In this document: in pieces, positions 1 to 10,960 of the stretch
Position numbering within the stretch: position 1 is the first letter of the stretch
Layout: each line of letters opens with the position of its first letter
Source of the DNA: Brachypodium distachyon
Taxonomy: Eukaryota > Streptophyta > Magnoliopsida > Poales > Poaceae
Direction: 5' to 3'
DNA: 64,000 nucleotides
NCBI RefSeq assembly: GCF_000005505.3
Contig: NC_016134.3
Location: 8,724,624-8,788,623, forward strand
Position numbers and translations under genes: made by a program
The notes under the pieces: generated by a model
The model's input: only the letters and a program-made list of their open reading frames with translations
What the model was told of the DNA's origin: nothing
Database searches by the model: none

Positions 1-417
1 AAGGAGACCAAGTTCCTGTGATGAACCCTGGCAAGGTGTTGAGTCTGCAATATGGATATGCTAATTCATGGGCCCACACGTAATATAGCTACTCCCTTCG
101 ATCCATAATAAGTGTCGGGGATTTAGTACAAAGTTGTACTAAATCCCCGACACTTATTATGGATTGGAGGGAGTACCAATTTGTTGACATGAATGACACA
201 TATTGTACAAATACCTCAGCCAAAAACTCGGTATCCCCTTGTGAAGATGTCTCTGAGTGGATCTTCACAGTAACACAAGTACCATCTTCCAAACGTCCAA
301 CATAGGAAAAGCCAAAACCACACCTTCCGATTACAGTGTTGAAGTTATTTGTGATGCGCTTGAGTTCCTTGTAACTGAACCTCCGTCCCCCCAATGGATA
401 AGCTGAACGAACCATGT
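1..417 (-). pseudogene. LRR receptor kinase copy A, kinase N-terminal fragment
   Basis: Two exons of the kinase part of a malectin-like LRR receptor kinase survive: about 215-417 (juxtamembrane segment, P-loop and ATP-binding Lys) and 1-44, which starts ALARVHH-like sequence and runs off the window. They match exons 9 and 10 of intact copy D. The exon at 215-417 keeps the 203-nt length, and its donor at 213-214 is intact, but the acceptor that reads CCAG in copies B, C and D reads CCAA here. The P-loop is GRCGFG rather than GKGGFG, and VAVK has become VTVK. No transmembrane, LRR or malectin exon lies upstream on this strand. I infer a 5'-truncated pseudogene; its 3' half may continue left of the window. 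Confidence 0.75.
92..173. mobile_element. Stowaway MITE in the copy A intron
   Basis: An 82-bp, almost fully palindromic element whose ends read ctccctt...gagggag, flanked by TA at 90-91 and 174-175. These are the Stowaway (Tc1/mariner) hallmarks. The inner sequence is a near-perfect inverted repeat around aaagtt. The element at 49274-49361 is a diverged member of the same family. It sits in the intron between the two remaining exons of copy A. Confidence 0.85.
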
Positions 418-472
418 TTGGAGGCACCATTTCAAGAGGACTTGTGACTTGATTTTGTATCACATAGAGCAC

Positions 473-1454
473 ATATTAATAGAGTAATTGTTGGTCAAAG
501 CTCTGTTTTAAGCAATCAAAACATGCCTTGTATATCAGGACAGAGATAGTACTTTTTTTCGAACTTTTAGAGGTGGTTTTTGTTGCTCTTTCAGTTCAGG
601 GTTTATGAAGGTTTTGAAAATTCGGAGTGGGCTTTAGTGGGGATGCTTACTTGAGCTCGAGTACTGGCTGAAGGCCTGCTTGCTTCGTAAGCTAACGATC
701 TACAACAACACAAATTAGAGGTTCAATTCTTCTTTACAAATATCAATACTTCAAACAAAAATTATAAGTACTCTTATAAAGACGAAAGCTTTCCTAATTT
801 CTCCTTTTTTGGGTCTGACAGCGTTTTACATAGTCCGTGTCCTTTTCCATTTTTCCTGACACCCCCCCCCCCCCCCCCCCCAACTCCCAATCCCCTTGTC
901 CCCCATTTCCCCAAGCTCTGTACCCATGCAGAGCAACACCCCCCTCCCCCCCACATAGACACCTTTGGACCTCGCTACGGAGCTGGGCACACATGCAGCA
1001 AACATTGCACCGTCCTTCTCTCGAGTTGGCCCCCCTCCCTCAAGTGCAGCTGTCGCCAGCCAGCGAGCACCACGCGGCGTTTATATCAAATCATACAAAT
1101 ATATGGATATAGTTGATATATTCCTATGGATAACAATGTACATGGACTTACTCATTTATGAAAATATTTCATTGAAATTATATGATTATATCAACACATT
1201 CCGTCCTTTTCCGTTCTTCCTGCCCCCCATACTATATACATGACTCGAAGTTATTGTTTATCATCAGGCATGCATAGCTTTATTAATTGTTCTCCTCAAT
1301 ATGTCTTTCGATAATACATTCAATTTTTTTGCTGTAACAGTAATGTATTACCAACTTTTTTTCTGACAGTCATGAGAAATTGGGATGGTGTGGCTCACAC
1401 TCTCAATTGAGCTCTATAGCAACAAACCATAGCTTAGTGGGAGACACTCTTACA
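473..1454. other. Intergenic stretch with C20 homopolymer
   Basis: No gene is recognisable here. It contains an uninterrupted run of 20 C at 862-881 followed by C-rich DNA to about 1060. Open frames through it encode only proline- or glycine-rich strings and are compositional artefacts. Confidence 0.5.
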
Positions 1455-2822
1455 TTAGGAATATATGATATATACCTGGCGTAAACTTTTGACAGTATGA
1501 ATCTTATTCAGTTCAATGACAATATCACTTATGGTAGGTCTTCTCACCCGGTCAGCCTCCACACATCTTAACGCTATTTCAATGCAAGTCATAACTTCCT
1601 GTGATGTATGCGATGACATTGTCTCATGAAATCTTTTGCGCCAGTTTTCATGTACCTGCATGCGGAATAGAAACATTACACCATAACGTGTAACACATGC
1701 ATTAGTTGTAATTAAACGCATATCATAATATTTGTGAAAAAAAACTGGTAGTATTCATGGATGACGTAGGATTTCACTCATACATGCCGAACAAATTTTT
1801 GGGAAGACATATTTGCACTTTTGGAAAAGCCTTCATCTCCTGCTACTACTCTTATGATTATAACACCCAAACTGAATACATCAAACTTGGGTGTGATTTC
1901 GTGTTTCTCGATGTATTCTGGTGGCATGTATCCGCTGCATAGTACCAAATACAATTATTATTCTTACAAGTTGTAAAAAGGGAACAAAAGTTGATCACTT
2001 CTCATGAGGTACCAACTTACGGAGTTCCTATAATTTTTATCGTGGTGAAGGTATTTGCTGAAGGAAAGAGTCTTGATAAACCAAAATCTCCAATTTTCGG
2101 CGTCATGTCCTTATCCAACAATATATTTGCTGGTTTTAAGTCCATATGATAAATAGGATCTTTGTATCCATTGTGAAGGTAATTTAAACCTTCGCAGACT
2201 CCCTTAATAATCTTATAACGCGTGCACCAATCGAGTCCGCGGGATTCATCTGTGGAAGTAAACAGACAGCTAAATGTAGGGATCTAAAAGAAGTAACTTT
2301 AGGGATCTTTTGTTCTTCACATGCAAAATAATAATATAGTTTAAATAAAGCACCATCGTACCAGAAATATACTTGTCAAGGCTTCCACCCTGCAGGTATT
2401 CGAAGCAGAGAGCTCTTTCCTCCACATGAGCAAAAATATATTCACCATTGTACTTCATACGTTCATGTCCTTGATGATAGCAGTAGCCAACTAACCGGGT
2501 AATATTTTGGTGTTGGGCCCTCATAAGGTTATTAAACTCATTCCTGAATTGCGTGTCGTCAAGCCCCGGCATGTTGTGAAGCTTCTTGATTGCAATCTCG
2601 TCCCCGTTTTCCAGTACTCCCTGCGTTAAAAGTCTCTTGTTAAGTGATAATGAACACCTTTGGCAGTTATGTCTGAAAACATAAGATGTAACTAATCTCA
2701 ATTACCCTGTAAACTACTCCGTATCCACCAGAACCAATTATGTGCTCCTGGGAAAAATTGTTTGTAATGTCTTGTAAAAACCTGAGTGTAAACTCCCTTG
2801 TTGTGTTGCTTGTGCTCTCCAT
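1455..2822 (-). CDS. Receptor-like cytoplasmic Ser/Thr kinase, five exons
   Basis: Exons on the minus strand are 2706-2822, 2362-2620, 2021-2249, 1784-1934 and 1455-1655. They join in phase to give about 318 residues starting MESTSNTTREF. No signal peptide or membrane segment is visible, so I infer a cytoplasmic kinase. Visible motifs are the P-loop GSGGYGVVYR (near residue 30), AIKK for the ATP lysine, catalytic loop HMDLKPANILLD, activation segment start DFG, and GYMPPEY. The loop has Met where Arg (RD kinases) or Leu is usual, so this is a non-RD type. Grasses carry many similar kinases with the GLDDTQFRNEFNNLMR block. The end is uncertain: I read through a possible donor at 1474-1475 to a TAA at 1455-1457, and a further 3' exon is possible. 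No disabling lesion is seen. Confidence 0.75.
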
Positions 2823-3660
2823 GGTATATAGCAGTATTCTCTATATCCTGCTAGGACAATACAAGCTTGATCTTTTGACGTCCCATCAATCTAGCAACAC
2901 AGAAACTAATTAACCTGTCGAGTTACAAGAAGATAAATGAATCGATTCGATCTAATTATGTTTTGAAAATCAAGCAGCGAAAGTTAGCACACGCTTACGA
3001 GCATCTATTTGATTTGAGCTAGCCAGCTAGAACGAAGTTGGGCATGGTAATTGAATTGAACTAGAAGACTAATTAGTCTTGTATATGGCATGATCCAGAA
3101 CCAATTACAGCTAGATTGGTTGAACAAGAGGAAGAGATCATTAACGAAGAAAAGAACCTGGAAATCCACTTGGGTCGGAGGGTCAACGCGAGTTGGTTTA
3201 CACCATAGCCCTGCAGGAAATGGAGGAAGAAGAACTAATGGCCGGGTGCTGATCGAATTGCACATATATACCCCAGCAACATTATCTCCTTTTTTTACTG
3301 AATATACTCCAATTACCTGGCCGAGGTCAAGTCTTTGCATAGTTATCATCTACGGCGGAGACAAAATGACAAACGCATTTGGCGCTTGCTTAAAACTACT
3401 AGCACTAGTACTTACCTGATGGTTTGGGTTCCAATTCGAGGCAGGTCGGAAGGAGGTAACGTCGACGGCCGCCGCGGAAGGGCCTTTGGCGCCTTGGGCG
3501 ACGGCGAACTCGACCGACCTGCTGGCCGTCGGCAAGAGGCCGTCCGCCGTCGTCGGGGGTGATGAAGCCGATCGAAGCCCTCGGATTCGTCGAACCATTT
3601 CGTCGCCCCCCTGAGCCGTATCTCCTCCCTCTCCCTCTACATCTTTTTGGCTGGGCATGG
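2823..3660 (-). promoter_or_regulatory. Likely promoter and 5' leader exons of the 1.5-2.8 kb kinase
   Basis: Reading the minus strand, a GC-rich block (about 3416-3660) ends in a strong donor, CAG/GTAAGT, at 3414-3416. A second possible donor, CAG/GTAATT, lies near 3317. An acceptor CAG/GATATAG sits near 2848-2851, 25 nt before the start ATG at 2822. This fits a spliced, untranslated leader. It is an inference from splice consensus only. Confidence 0.35.
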
Positions 3661-3891
3661 TCGAATCGGTTCCGGCGACGCCAGCGGCGAGGAATCAAGG
3701 TGAGCCGGTCAGCGGAGCGGCAGCAGGTCCCGCTGATTTCTGTGGACATTTTTGTCCTTCAAGCAGACCCTGGGTTTGTTCATCGGCGGCGCAGCCCAGG
3801 CCCAGGCCCAGGATTGGACTCCGATTTACAACAGCCCGAGGAGAATTAAAGACAAATTTCGAAGAACCTATACCATTCCCTAAAAAAAACC

Positions 3892-4576
3892 GGTTCTATC
3901 TACACGATTCAAATTCTGATGAAACCCTAGCCATCAAGAGAAGACCTGTTGAAGGAAATTTCAATCTCCGGCGGTTTCCCTCGTCTCTGACCGTCATTTC
4001 GGCGTTGAGAGACGGGGAAAGCCACGGATCAACGTCTGGCATCAGTTTTGCAGTTTTCTGATTAGTTTTGTGTGTTCTTCGCGGTGTCATCTTGACGGTG
4101 GAGATTACGTCGCCTAGAAGATTTATGTCCTCCTCGTCTTGGCGTAGGCGTCGCATCTTACTCCATGGAGTCAGTGGTTCTCGCAATTCTTCTTTTGGTG
4201 TTTTTGGTCTTTTTTCTTGTCAATTCATCAACGGAGAAGCAGTTTCACAGCTTGCCTTGTAAGGGGTGTGTCCCGAGCCATGATGCGTTCAATGATCTTA
4301 CGTTTCCATTGTTTGAGGTGGACGACTCAAGCGGCTTTTCAAAACCTATAAGGTTAGTCCACCTTGTGTAAGCATAGCGTTTTGCAATTTCGTTACCGGT
4401 TACATGGAGAAACGTCAAGATGCGGAAGATGGATCTAGAGATGTTAATTTCGAAAGACCATGATGGAGTTTTTAGTTCTATAGTGAATTTCTATTCCTTA
4501 TGTTCGTTTAGCATGTTTCGATCTATTGTTCTTTCTTTTTTGAATCAATAAAGCCAGATGGTTGTTCTAAAAAAAA
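3892..4576 (+). mobile_element. Poly(A)-tailed retroposon with 17-bp target duplication
   Basis: A segment ending in aataaagccagatgg...ttct and a run of A is flanked by near-identical 17-bp direct repeats, attccctaaaaaaaacc at 3875-3891 and attccctaaagaaaacc at 4577-4593 (16 of 17 match). Long variable target duplication plus an A tail is the signature of LINE-machinery insertion. The body (about 685 bp) starts gttctatctacacg and has only a short open frame, with ATG at 4165 giving about 68 residues including one hydrophobic stretch and no known domain. It may be a SINE, a 5'-truncated LINE or a processed retrocopy. The tail is cleaner than its poly(A) length suggests, so I do not assign a family. 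Confidence 0.7.
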
Positions 4577-4679
4577 ATTCCCTAAAGAAAACCATTACAT
4601 AGATTTTTCTTTTTCTTTTGCGGACATAAATAAATCTTTCCTATTCCTTAATTTGCATTTGCGTCCGTGGTAGGCTCGT

Positions 4680-7600
4680 ACGTCCTCTGGAACCCCCGCG
4701 CCCACGCGCAAAAATTGGTATGCCTGATGGCATCTGTCTCCGCACGGGAAGGAAAAAACCAAAACGCAGGGAAAGCTTTCTCGATCCACACGTAACCCTA
4801 AAAAATCAGTCGCGCCACGCCCCTCTTCCACCCGGATCCCTCGCCGCCGCCCGCCGTCCCCAACGAGCCCACGGAGATCCCTCGCCGCCGTCGACGGTCA
4901 CCAGTGCCGCCGCCTCCTCGCTCCTCCTTGGCCCTCGTCGTCGGCCTCCAGCGTCACCTCCTCCTCGCTCCACTGCTCCTGCTGGACCGCAGCGCCGTCG
5001 CTGTCCGGGCCTGCTCTGCGCTATCTGCTACGCCGCTTCTCTTGAGCCGCACCTGAAGGGGCGCGTAGAGATAAACAAAACTTTTCCTACGCGAACTCCC
5101 AAAATCTAGCCGAGGTAGAAGGCCACAAGGATTACCACTAGACGCGCAGTTGCGGATTATCGATGCAGCGCCTTGATGCAGTGCAGTCCCTCGATCCGAT
5201 CCAGCCGATCCAATCCCGCGATCGTCGAAGTGCTGAACGTACAGCACCTCTGCCGGTATCCACACGTGCGAGGAGGAGCTCCGGCGGCGGATTGCTAGGT
5301 CCGGTGCGACGGTTGGACTGAATGGGGCTAGGGTTCTCAACGCATGAGAGTGGCGAACCGTGCCCCTTGGGCATCCCACGCCCCTGCTTATATACCGAGT
5401 GGAAGTGGGCTCCAGCACTTGTGGCCCATCCACTCTGCGAGTCCAACTCGCATTGTCAGTCCATTTCCGGTTCGGGTCCAACTCGACCAAATACTTGCTC
5501 CCGCTCTTAAGTGTGTGACCCCGCAGGCTCATGGTGACTTGGACATGATTGGAGTCCGACTCTCAATCAATCAATCGGTAGCGGCTTCTAACAGAACGTG
5601 CCGACTCCCAAGTACCATCGAGTCATGACGACGTACCTTCCAATGTGACATACGTCTTAGTCCCTTTTGCCTCACGATATACCTTGTCGAACTATAGGCG
5701 ATTAATCGTCATCCCTTTAATAGTTCAACTCTCTTTTCGATCCGTGATATACGATTCATTCGACTTACTCTTAGTCGATCGACCCGGTTAACAGTTAACC
5801 GAGTCGCGCATGGCCATGCTTCCCGAATCATATCACTCGAGAGGGCCCAGAGAATATCTCTCCAGTCGGAGGGGCAAAATCCCATCTTGGTTATCCACAT
5901 CACACAGCTTGATTCTCAGTCAACCCGAACTCTGCCTTTATAACTGCCCTGTTACAGAACAACGTTTGACAGAACCTAAGTTGGTGATCCACAACTCGGA
6001 TTGTGCGATAACCTCAGGTCTAAGGATTACATTGATTGAGACATGCAAATGACGACCTACTCGTTGCATCTCAATATGGGTCAGTCCGACTCGCTAAACT
6101 CTTTAGCCGAGTCCGTGTAAGCTGGAATGACATCACCATGCCCATGACAAGTGGAACCGAGTCATCAGCTAACTTTCACATTAGTTTAGGTTATATGTCC
6201 AGCACAACCTCAATGACTAAGGACAATTTAGTATGAACAACATGAATACATAGTTCCACAATCAAATCACATATTCAATGATACATATCAGATGTTCAAA
6301 CAAGGACAACTTAATAATCTTTATGAATACATTGGGAATTACATCATACGTGATTGCCTCTAGGGCATATTCCCAACAGCGCCCTCCTGCTCGGGATTTG
6401 GGGGCCGCGCCCTGCTCCAGTCGGGAGGAGAACCGGAGAGAGAGAGAGAGTGTTATCGGGGGAGAGAGGAGATTGGGAGGCCCAGGATCACGATGACGAG
6501 AGAGAAGAAGCAGAAATCATACAGACAGATTGCGTGGTTCGCCAACCTCTCAGCCATCTGCAAAGAATTTCGGTCCTATTTGCTCTAGCTTCAGCTCATC
6601 ATCGGATGGTAATGGATACATGGCTGAAAACTTCAATGAAAATGATGAAGATTATATGTTGATTCAGTGTGCTAGAAGCACGTAATCTCACCATGCCATG
6701 GCGGCCTTTTGTATCACGTACATTCAGAAATTACTTAATTTTTAATCAGTTGTTGCTCCAAACTTTTTTCTCCGTTGGCATCAACTGCGCAGTATTCTAT
6801 GTTGCATCGCAATTTTCATTCTGGTTGTCATATAAATTTGTACGCTTGAACTTAGGAAAATAACATTGTGTGCATCGTGAGAGTTCTCCACTTGAGCTTC
6901 CAGATGATGGCCTTTGTTTAGGGATGGACTCGCAGTTCCTATTAACGATCTGCCAAAGCAGAGGATTGTGCATTACCCCTGCCAAAGCAGAGGACATGCA
7001 GAGGATTGTGCATGTTTTCCAAGATTTAACTTTGACCAATTATATGTCTAACTATACACGGATCAAACATAGATTGATATCTATGACGTGTATTGAGGCT
7101 AATCTTTGACTATCTTTTACTCCTTCTGTTCAGGAATATATGATGTTTTCAGTGTTGTCACTGTTACCAATATGCAACTTTGAGTGTTACGTTTCATGTA
7201 AATATTTTTGTAAAAAAGATTTGAAATCATTGTTCATTAAAAATCTGATAACAACATTTTCACCTGGCCAATCTAATAGCGTTTTATGGATCATTTCATT
7301 ATTCAAGGTAGAGAAGTTTGACTGCATACTTTCTGAAACATCATGTATTTATAAATGAAGGCTGCATCTAATAACTTGAGTAAATGGCTCTGGACGGGTT
7401 GTCAAGGAGCTGATTGATAAGATGGGCTATGTTGTAAGCTTACTTTGGCCTTCATCTTAAGTACATAAACTAAATTTCTTCCTGAGGAGTTCATGCTCCA
7501 TAATTCTCATTCATTTATTTCTTCTCTCCTATTATGGTGGATGGTTCCAGGTAAAACTTGTTTGGATAAACAAGAGAATTCAAGAAGCATACTGTGTTGT

Positions 7601-7777
7601 GCTGTATTTAGCTAAGGTACCGAGTGATTGAGTAAATTTGTCCGAAGGAAACTAGATATCCTGTTTAGTTGGTACAATGTTATCATTTAGTGTTCTGAAC
7701 TGGAAACTGCTACAGATTGGAGATAAAGAAGAGGATCTTAGACCATCAGATGCTATTAACATTCTGTTTTTTGCAAG
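4680..7777 (+). pseudogene. Captured bifunctional nuclease (BBD/DUF151) gene fragment
   Basis: Pieces of a plant BBD nuclease gene lie in order on the plus strand. A GC-rich leader (about 4680-5053, resuming at 6384 after a solo LTR) is followed by an exon encoding SSSSDGNGYMAENFNEN (about 6575-6660). Then come spliced pieces of the nuclease domain: 7386-7433 (GSGRVVKELIDKMGYV), 7551-7616 (VKLVWINKRIQEAYCVV...) and 7716-7777 (IGDKEEDLRPSDAINI). LRPSDAINI and the KMGY...KR..EAY spacing are typical of the DUF151 domain of Arabidopsis BBD1/BBD2. The middle of the domain and the C-terminus are absent, and the solo LTR interrupts the leader. It ends 41 bp before a Helitron 3' terminus, so I read it as Helitron cargo rather than a working gene. 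Confidence 0.7.
5054..6378 (-). mobile_element. Solo Copia-type LTR
   Basis: On the minus strand the element begins TGTTGGGAATATGCCCTAG, the standard start of a large group of grass Copia LTRs, and ends in CA at 5054. A TATA motif (CGGTATATAAGC) lies near 5388-5399, correctly placed between U3 and R. The flanks are gcacc (5049-5053) and gcgcc (6379-6383), a 5-bp target duplication with one change. No primer-binding site, polyprotein or second LTR is adjacent, so this is a solo LTR of 1325 bp. It split the GC-rich leader of the captured BBD fragment and is therefore younger than that capture. The chance open frames on both strands between 4954 and 6236 belong to it. Confidence 0.85.
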
Positions 7778-7790
7778 GTATTATGTGATT

Positions 7791-7818
7791 CCGTAGCAAC
7801 GCACGGGCACTCTGCTAG
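7791..7818 (+). mobile_element. Helitron 3' terminus (plus orientation)
   Basis: The sequence ccgtagcaacgcacggg followed by cactctgctag ends in CTAG with T as the next base (7819). This matches the grass Helitron 3' consensus: a short GC hairpin about 10 nt before CTRR, inserted between A and T. The BBD fragment lies just inside. I could not place the 5' TC end, so only the terminus is annotated. The small Helitron at 10568-10960 has a closely related end. Confidence 0.75.
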
Positions 7819-8561
7819 TATAAATAAAGTTAGAATCAGATACTTTTAAGTTCTGTAAAGTTTGTAATCTAATTCTATAATCCTCGATCCAATGGTTGTG
7901 GACAAAGATTAAACTTTTTCCTTTTTTTGCGAGAAAACTTTTCTCCAACATCCTTATTCTCTTAGTATTTTTTTGCAAAACCTGTTTAATTAAGATTAAC
8001 TAAATTTGTGATCTTTTTCGAGGAGGATGCACATTTTGCGTGTGCAGGATTTAGTAATACAATAAACATAACTCACCCAAACAAATGATTGCAATACTAA
8101 CTTGATATATTCGTATGTATTTATGAGTATACAATTTCCTATTGATGTAATATGCTCGATCTAAGATACTATATACGTTTTATCGGAATTTCATGCGAGT
8201 GGGTCAAGATAGTCAGGTTATATCAGAGCAAATTTCCTTTTTTTAATTCAAGATACTTAATGCTTTGAAAAATTAAAGCAGAATTCCCCATAAAGATATG
8301 TACATAATGGTGATGTAATATATAGAATCCTCCAAACTTTTTTTTGAATCAAAGAGAACCCACGAGCACATTCAGTGCTGTCACAAGCAAGCAAAACAAT
8401 TTCATGCAACACAAAACATTTTGTCCTTTTTTTTGCTTAGCCTTCTGGCAAATAATATGATCACATTGCAAGCACAAGAATTCAATTGCAAGTTTCTATG
8501 TAATGCACCCAATAGTTCATATTCTCCATGTAAAAGAGGACCAGCAAGTAGTCCATCCATG
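7819..8561. other. Intergenic, no gene seen
   Basis: AT-rich spacer between the Helitron terminus and the 3' end of receptor kinase copy B. The part from about 8340 resembles the sequence just downstream of copy D (35700-36000), so it is ancestral 3' flank of the tandem unit. No RNA gene or coding region is supported. Confidence 0.5.
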
Positions 8562-8645
8562 TCATGATGCTGATGTTTCTTCAATAAGTTCTGTCTCAAG
8601 CGCGCTGACGGAGTCACTGTCATTAAATGCCGAACCGCCGGTCCC

Positions 8646-8966
8646 TGTTGAATAAACTAGCTGCTTTAATAGTTAGGTAGTTAACATCTTTGCTTTTTGC
8701 CGTCAGTAGCTTTCTGTTAGCTATTTTCCCGTTTCTGTTGCCTGGCGTGGATGCAATCTGTGCGCCCGCCAGCTTGTAGTTCGTTGTGGACGACGCGCCT
8801 CGATCGTGGGATGGCACGATCCAGTCAGAGGTGTGGCGACAGCCACGGCATGCCTTTTGTTTTCGATGAATAAAAGGAGAAGCAGAAAATGCAGCAAGGT
8901 TACGCTGCGCCAAAACAAACACTCCACCTCTCTCGTTTTCGTCTGACACTCGAGCTGGTGCTTACA
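8646..8966. mobile_element. 321-bp solo LTR or TRIM in the last exon of copy B
   Basis: The inserted segment runs tgttgaataa...ggtgcttaca, with TG...CA ends on both strands, and is flanked by perfect 5-bp duplications gtccc at 8641-8645 and 8967-8971. Removing it restores alignment with the last exon of copy D on both sides, including the ancestral stop at 8562-8564. Reading from the kinase into the element adds about 20 unrelated residues before a stop at 8900-8902. The short length suggests a TRIM-class LTR; orientation is not certain. Confidence 0.85.
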
Positions 8967-9515
8967 GTCCCGACGGAGCTGCACCTCATGGAGCGTGACA
9001 AGGTCTCGAGCTGCAAGCCCTCGCGGATCCCCTCCACGACCTCCTCCATTGTCGGCCGGTCCCGCCCCACCTTCTCTGTACAGCGCAGGGCCAGCTCCGC
9101 CACCTTCCACACGGAGTTGATATCGCAGTCCCCTCTTATCCTTGGGTCAGTCACACTCTCGATATCACCCTCGGAGAGCCAGTTTTGCGCCCAGAGCGTG
9201 ATGTTGTTTCTCTCAGAGTCGCTGATGGTGATGATTGCTGGCTGGCCTGTGATGAGCACCAGGAGAACGACGCCGAAGCTGTACACGTCGCTCTTCTCGC
9301 TTAGATGAGAGGTTGCATAGTACCTGCTCAGGGTTAACTCTCACATCAGACTCATCATAACTCAAATTTTCCAAAAATAAATAAATGAAACTAGGTAAGA
9401 TTTTGCTTACTCTGGGTCCAGGTATCGGAGGGTACCTGCAGGTTGGGTCGTCATGTGTGTTCTAGTTTCGCCGCTGAAAGCCCTTGTCAGACCAAAATCA
9501 GATAACTTCGCTTCC

Positions 9516-9664
9516 TGGTCATGGCCTGGCTTATCCTGAATTTTGTATGGCAGCTGAAGAGGCCTGTTTATGAGCAGTAACTATTCTAGGTTGAGAATCT
9601 GGTTATATTACGCGATTTTTCAGGATATGCCGCCCCCAATGGTCATGGCCTGGCTTATCCTGAA
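9516..9664. repeat. 25-bp direct repeat marking a deletion in copy B
   Basis: The sequence tggtcatggcctggcttatc (25 bp in full) occurs at 9516-9540 and again at 9640-9664. The first copy abuts the broken edge of the catalytic exon. The second is followed by sequence matching intron 10 of copy D. Exon 11 and the 5' half of exon 12 are missing between them, consistent with a deletion repaired with template-copied filler. Confidence 0.6.
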
Positions 9665-10567
9665 CTTGTGTCCTTTGTTTAAGAGAAAACACAGTGAATT
9701 TGGAACAGCTGAGCTTTACTAGGGCATAATCCACGGCGATGTTAAACTTGATTTCGCACTCATGCAGCATGATGTGGGACAAAATTTACCAACCTCCAAG
9801 CCTGTCCTGTAGGTTTCCCCCATCCATGTACTCGTAGACGAGGCTTAGATGTTTCTTATCCTTGCAACAACCAATTAAGGACACCAAGTTCCTATGATGA
9901 ACCCTGGCCAGGTGCTGAGCCTGCAACGTGGATATGATTTCATGATCCCGAAAGATGTATATGAATATGATACCTAGTACATAGATACTAATTTGTTTGA
10001 ACAACTAATTTACATGTACCTCGGCAAAAAACTCTGTATTTCCTTGTGAAGACGTCTCTGACCGCATCTTCACAGCAACAGGCGTTCCATTCTCCAAACG
10101 ACCAAAATAGACAGGGCCAAACCCACTCCTTCCTATTAGAGTGTTGAAGTTATTTGTGATGAGCTCGAGTTCCTTGTACTTGAACCTCCAGTTCGTAAAT
10201 GGATTAGCTGAACGAGGTACTTCTGGAGGCAGCATAAGCACTGCTCATATTTAAGCACACGTGCAGGTGAATGTCAATCAAGCTGCTAAATTCCCTTGGT
10301 AACACTGCTGTTCACGAGGTGCTGTTAATTTAGTTACCTGGGCTTTTCTTTTTTCTGGGCAAAATGACAAGCACAAGAAGAGCCACAAGCAGTAGAGTTG
10401 CTGCAGCAATTACAGGAACAACAATCTGGACGATAAATCTTTCCTTGTTCTTCTTTTTTGAAATTTGGTTGCAGGGAGGACTTCCACAAAGGTTTGGGTT
10501 ATTGTTGATCCTAGACAACATAATGCTAATATGTGAAAGATTGCACATACTCGGATGTAAATAGAAA

Positions 10568-10960
10568 CTAGCTTAGTGCCCGTTCATTGCTACGGAACAA
10601 AAAAAGAGTGACATGCCACAATTTGCCAAAAGAGTGCGTTTGTATTGGATTGATCATCAAGTGTACGCAAAAAAAAAATTGCATTAACTGACCAAGTTAA
10701 ACCAGGAAGAAAGTCGGCAGAAGGACAAGGATTGGCTGAATTATCGGTGCAAACTGGCTGTGTGGATTACAATAAGTTAAGCCATTTGCTCCTATATACT
10801 TCACATGCCAGGGAACCTAAGAATTTTAGTTTGAATCTCCTCTAGAGTCTCGACATTTGTTTGCTTGCACCTTTTTCAAAGGTTATGGTCCCATGTGCCA
10901 GTACAAATGGAGGCGAGGAGTGAACTCACCACCAACTCAAAACTATATAAGTAGTATAGA
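10568..10960 (-). mobile_element. Complete non-autonomous Helitron, 393 bp
   Basis: Read on the minus strand the element starts TCTATACTACTTATATAG (10960 downward) and ends TCCGTAGCAATGAACGGG, CACTAAG, CTAG at 10568. The base before the start is A and the base after the end is T, as expected for Helitron insertion into an AT dinucleotide. The intron in copies C and D is about 280 bp and lacks this segment, while sequence on both sides in copy B matches D. It encodes nothing recognisable and must have been mobilised in trans. Its 3' end is close to that at 7791-7818. Confidence 0.8.

Noticed and set aside
4720..5628. Long frames on both strands suggesting GC-rich genes
   Set aside because: They span the BBD leader and the Copia LTR, have no domain, and cross the LTR boundary.
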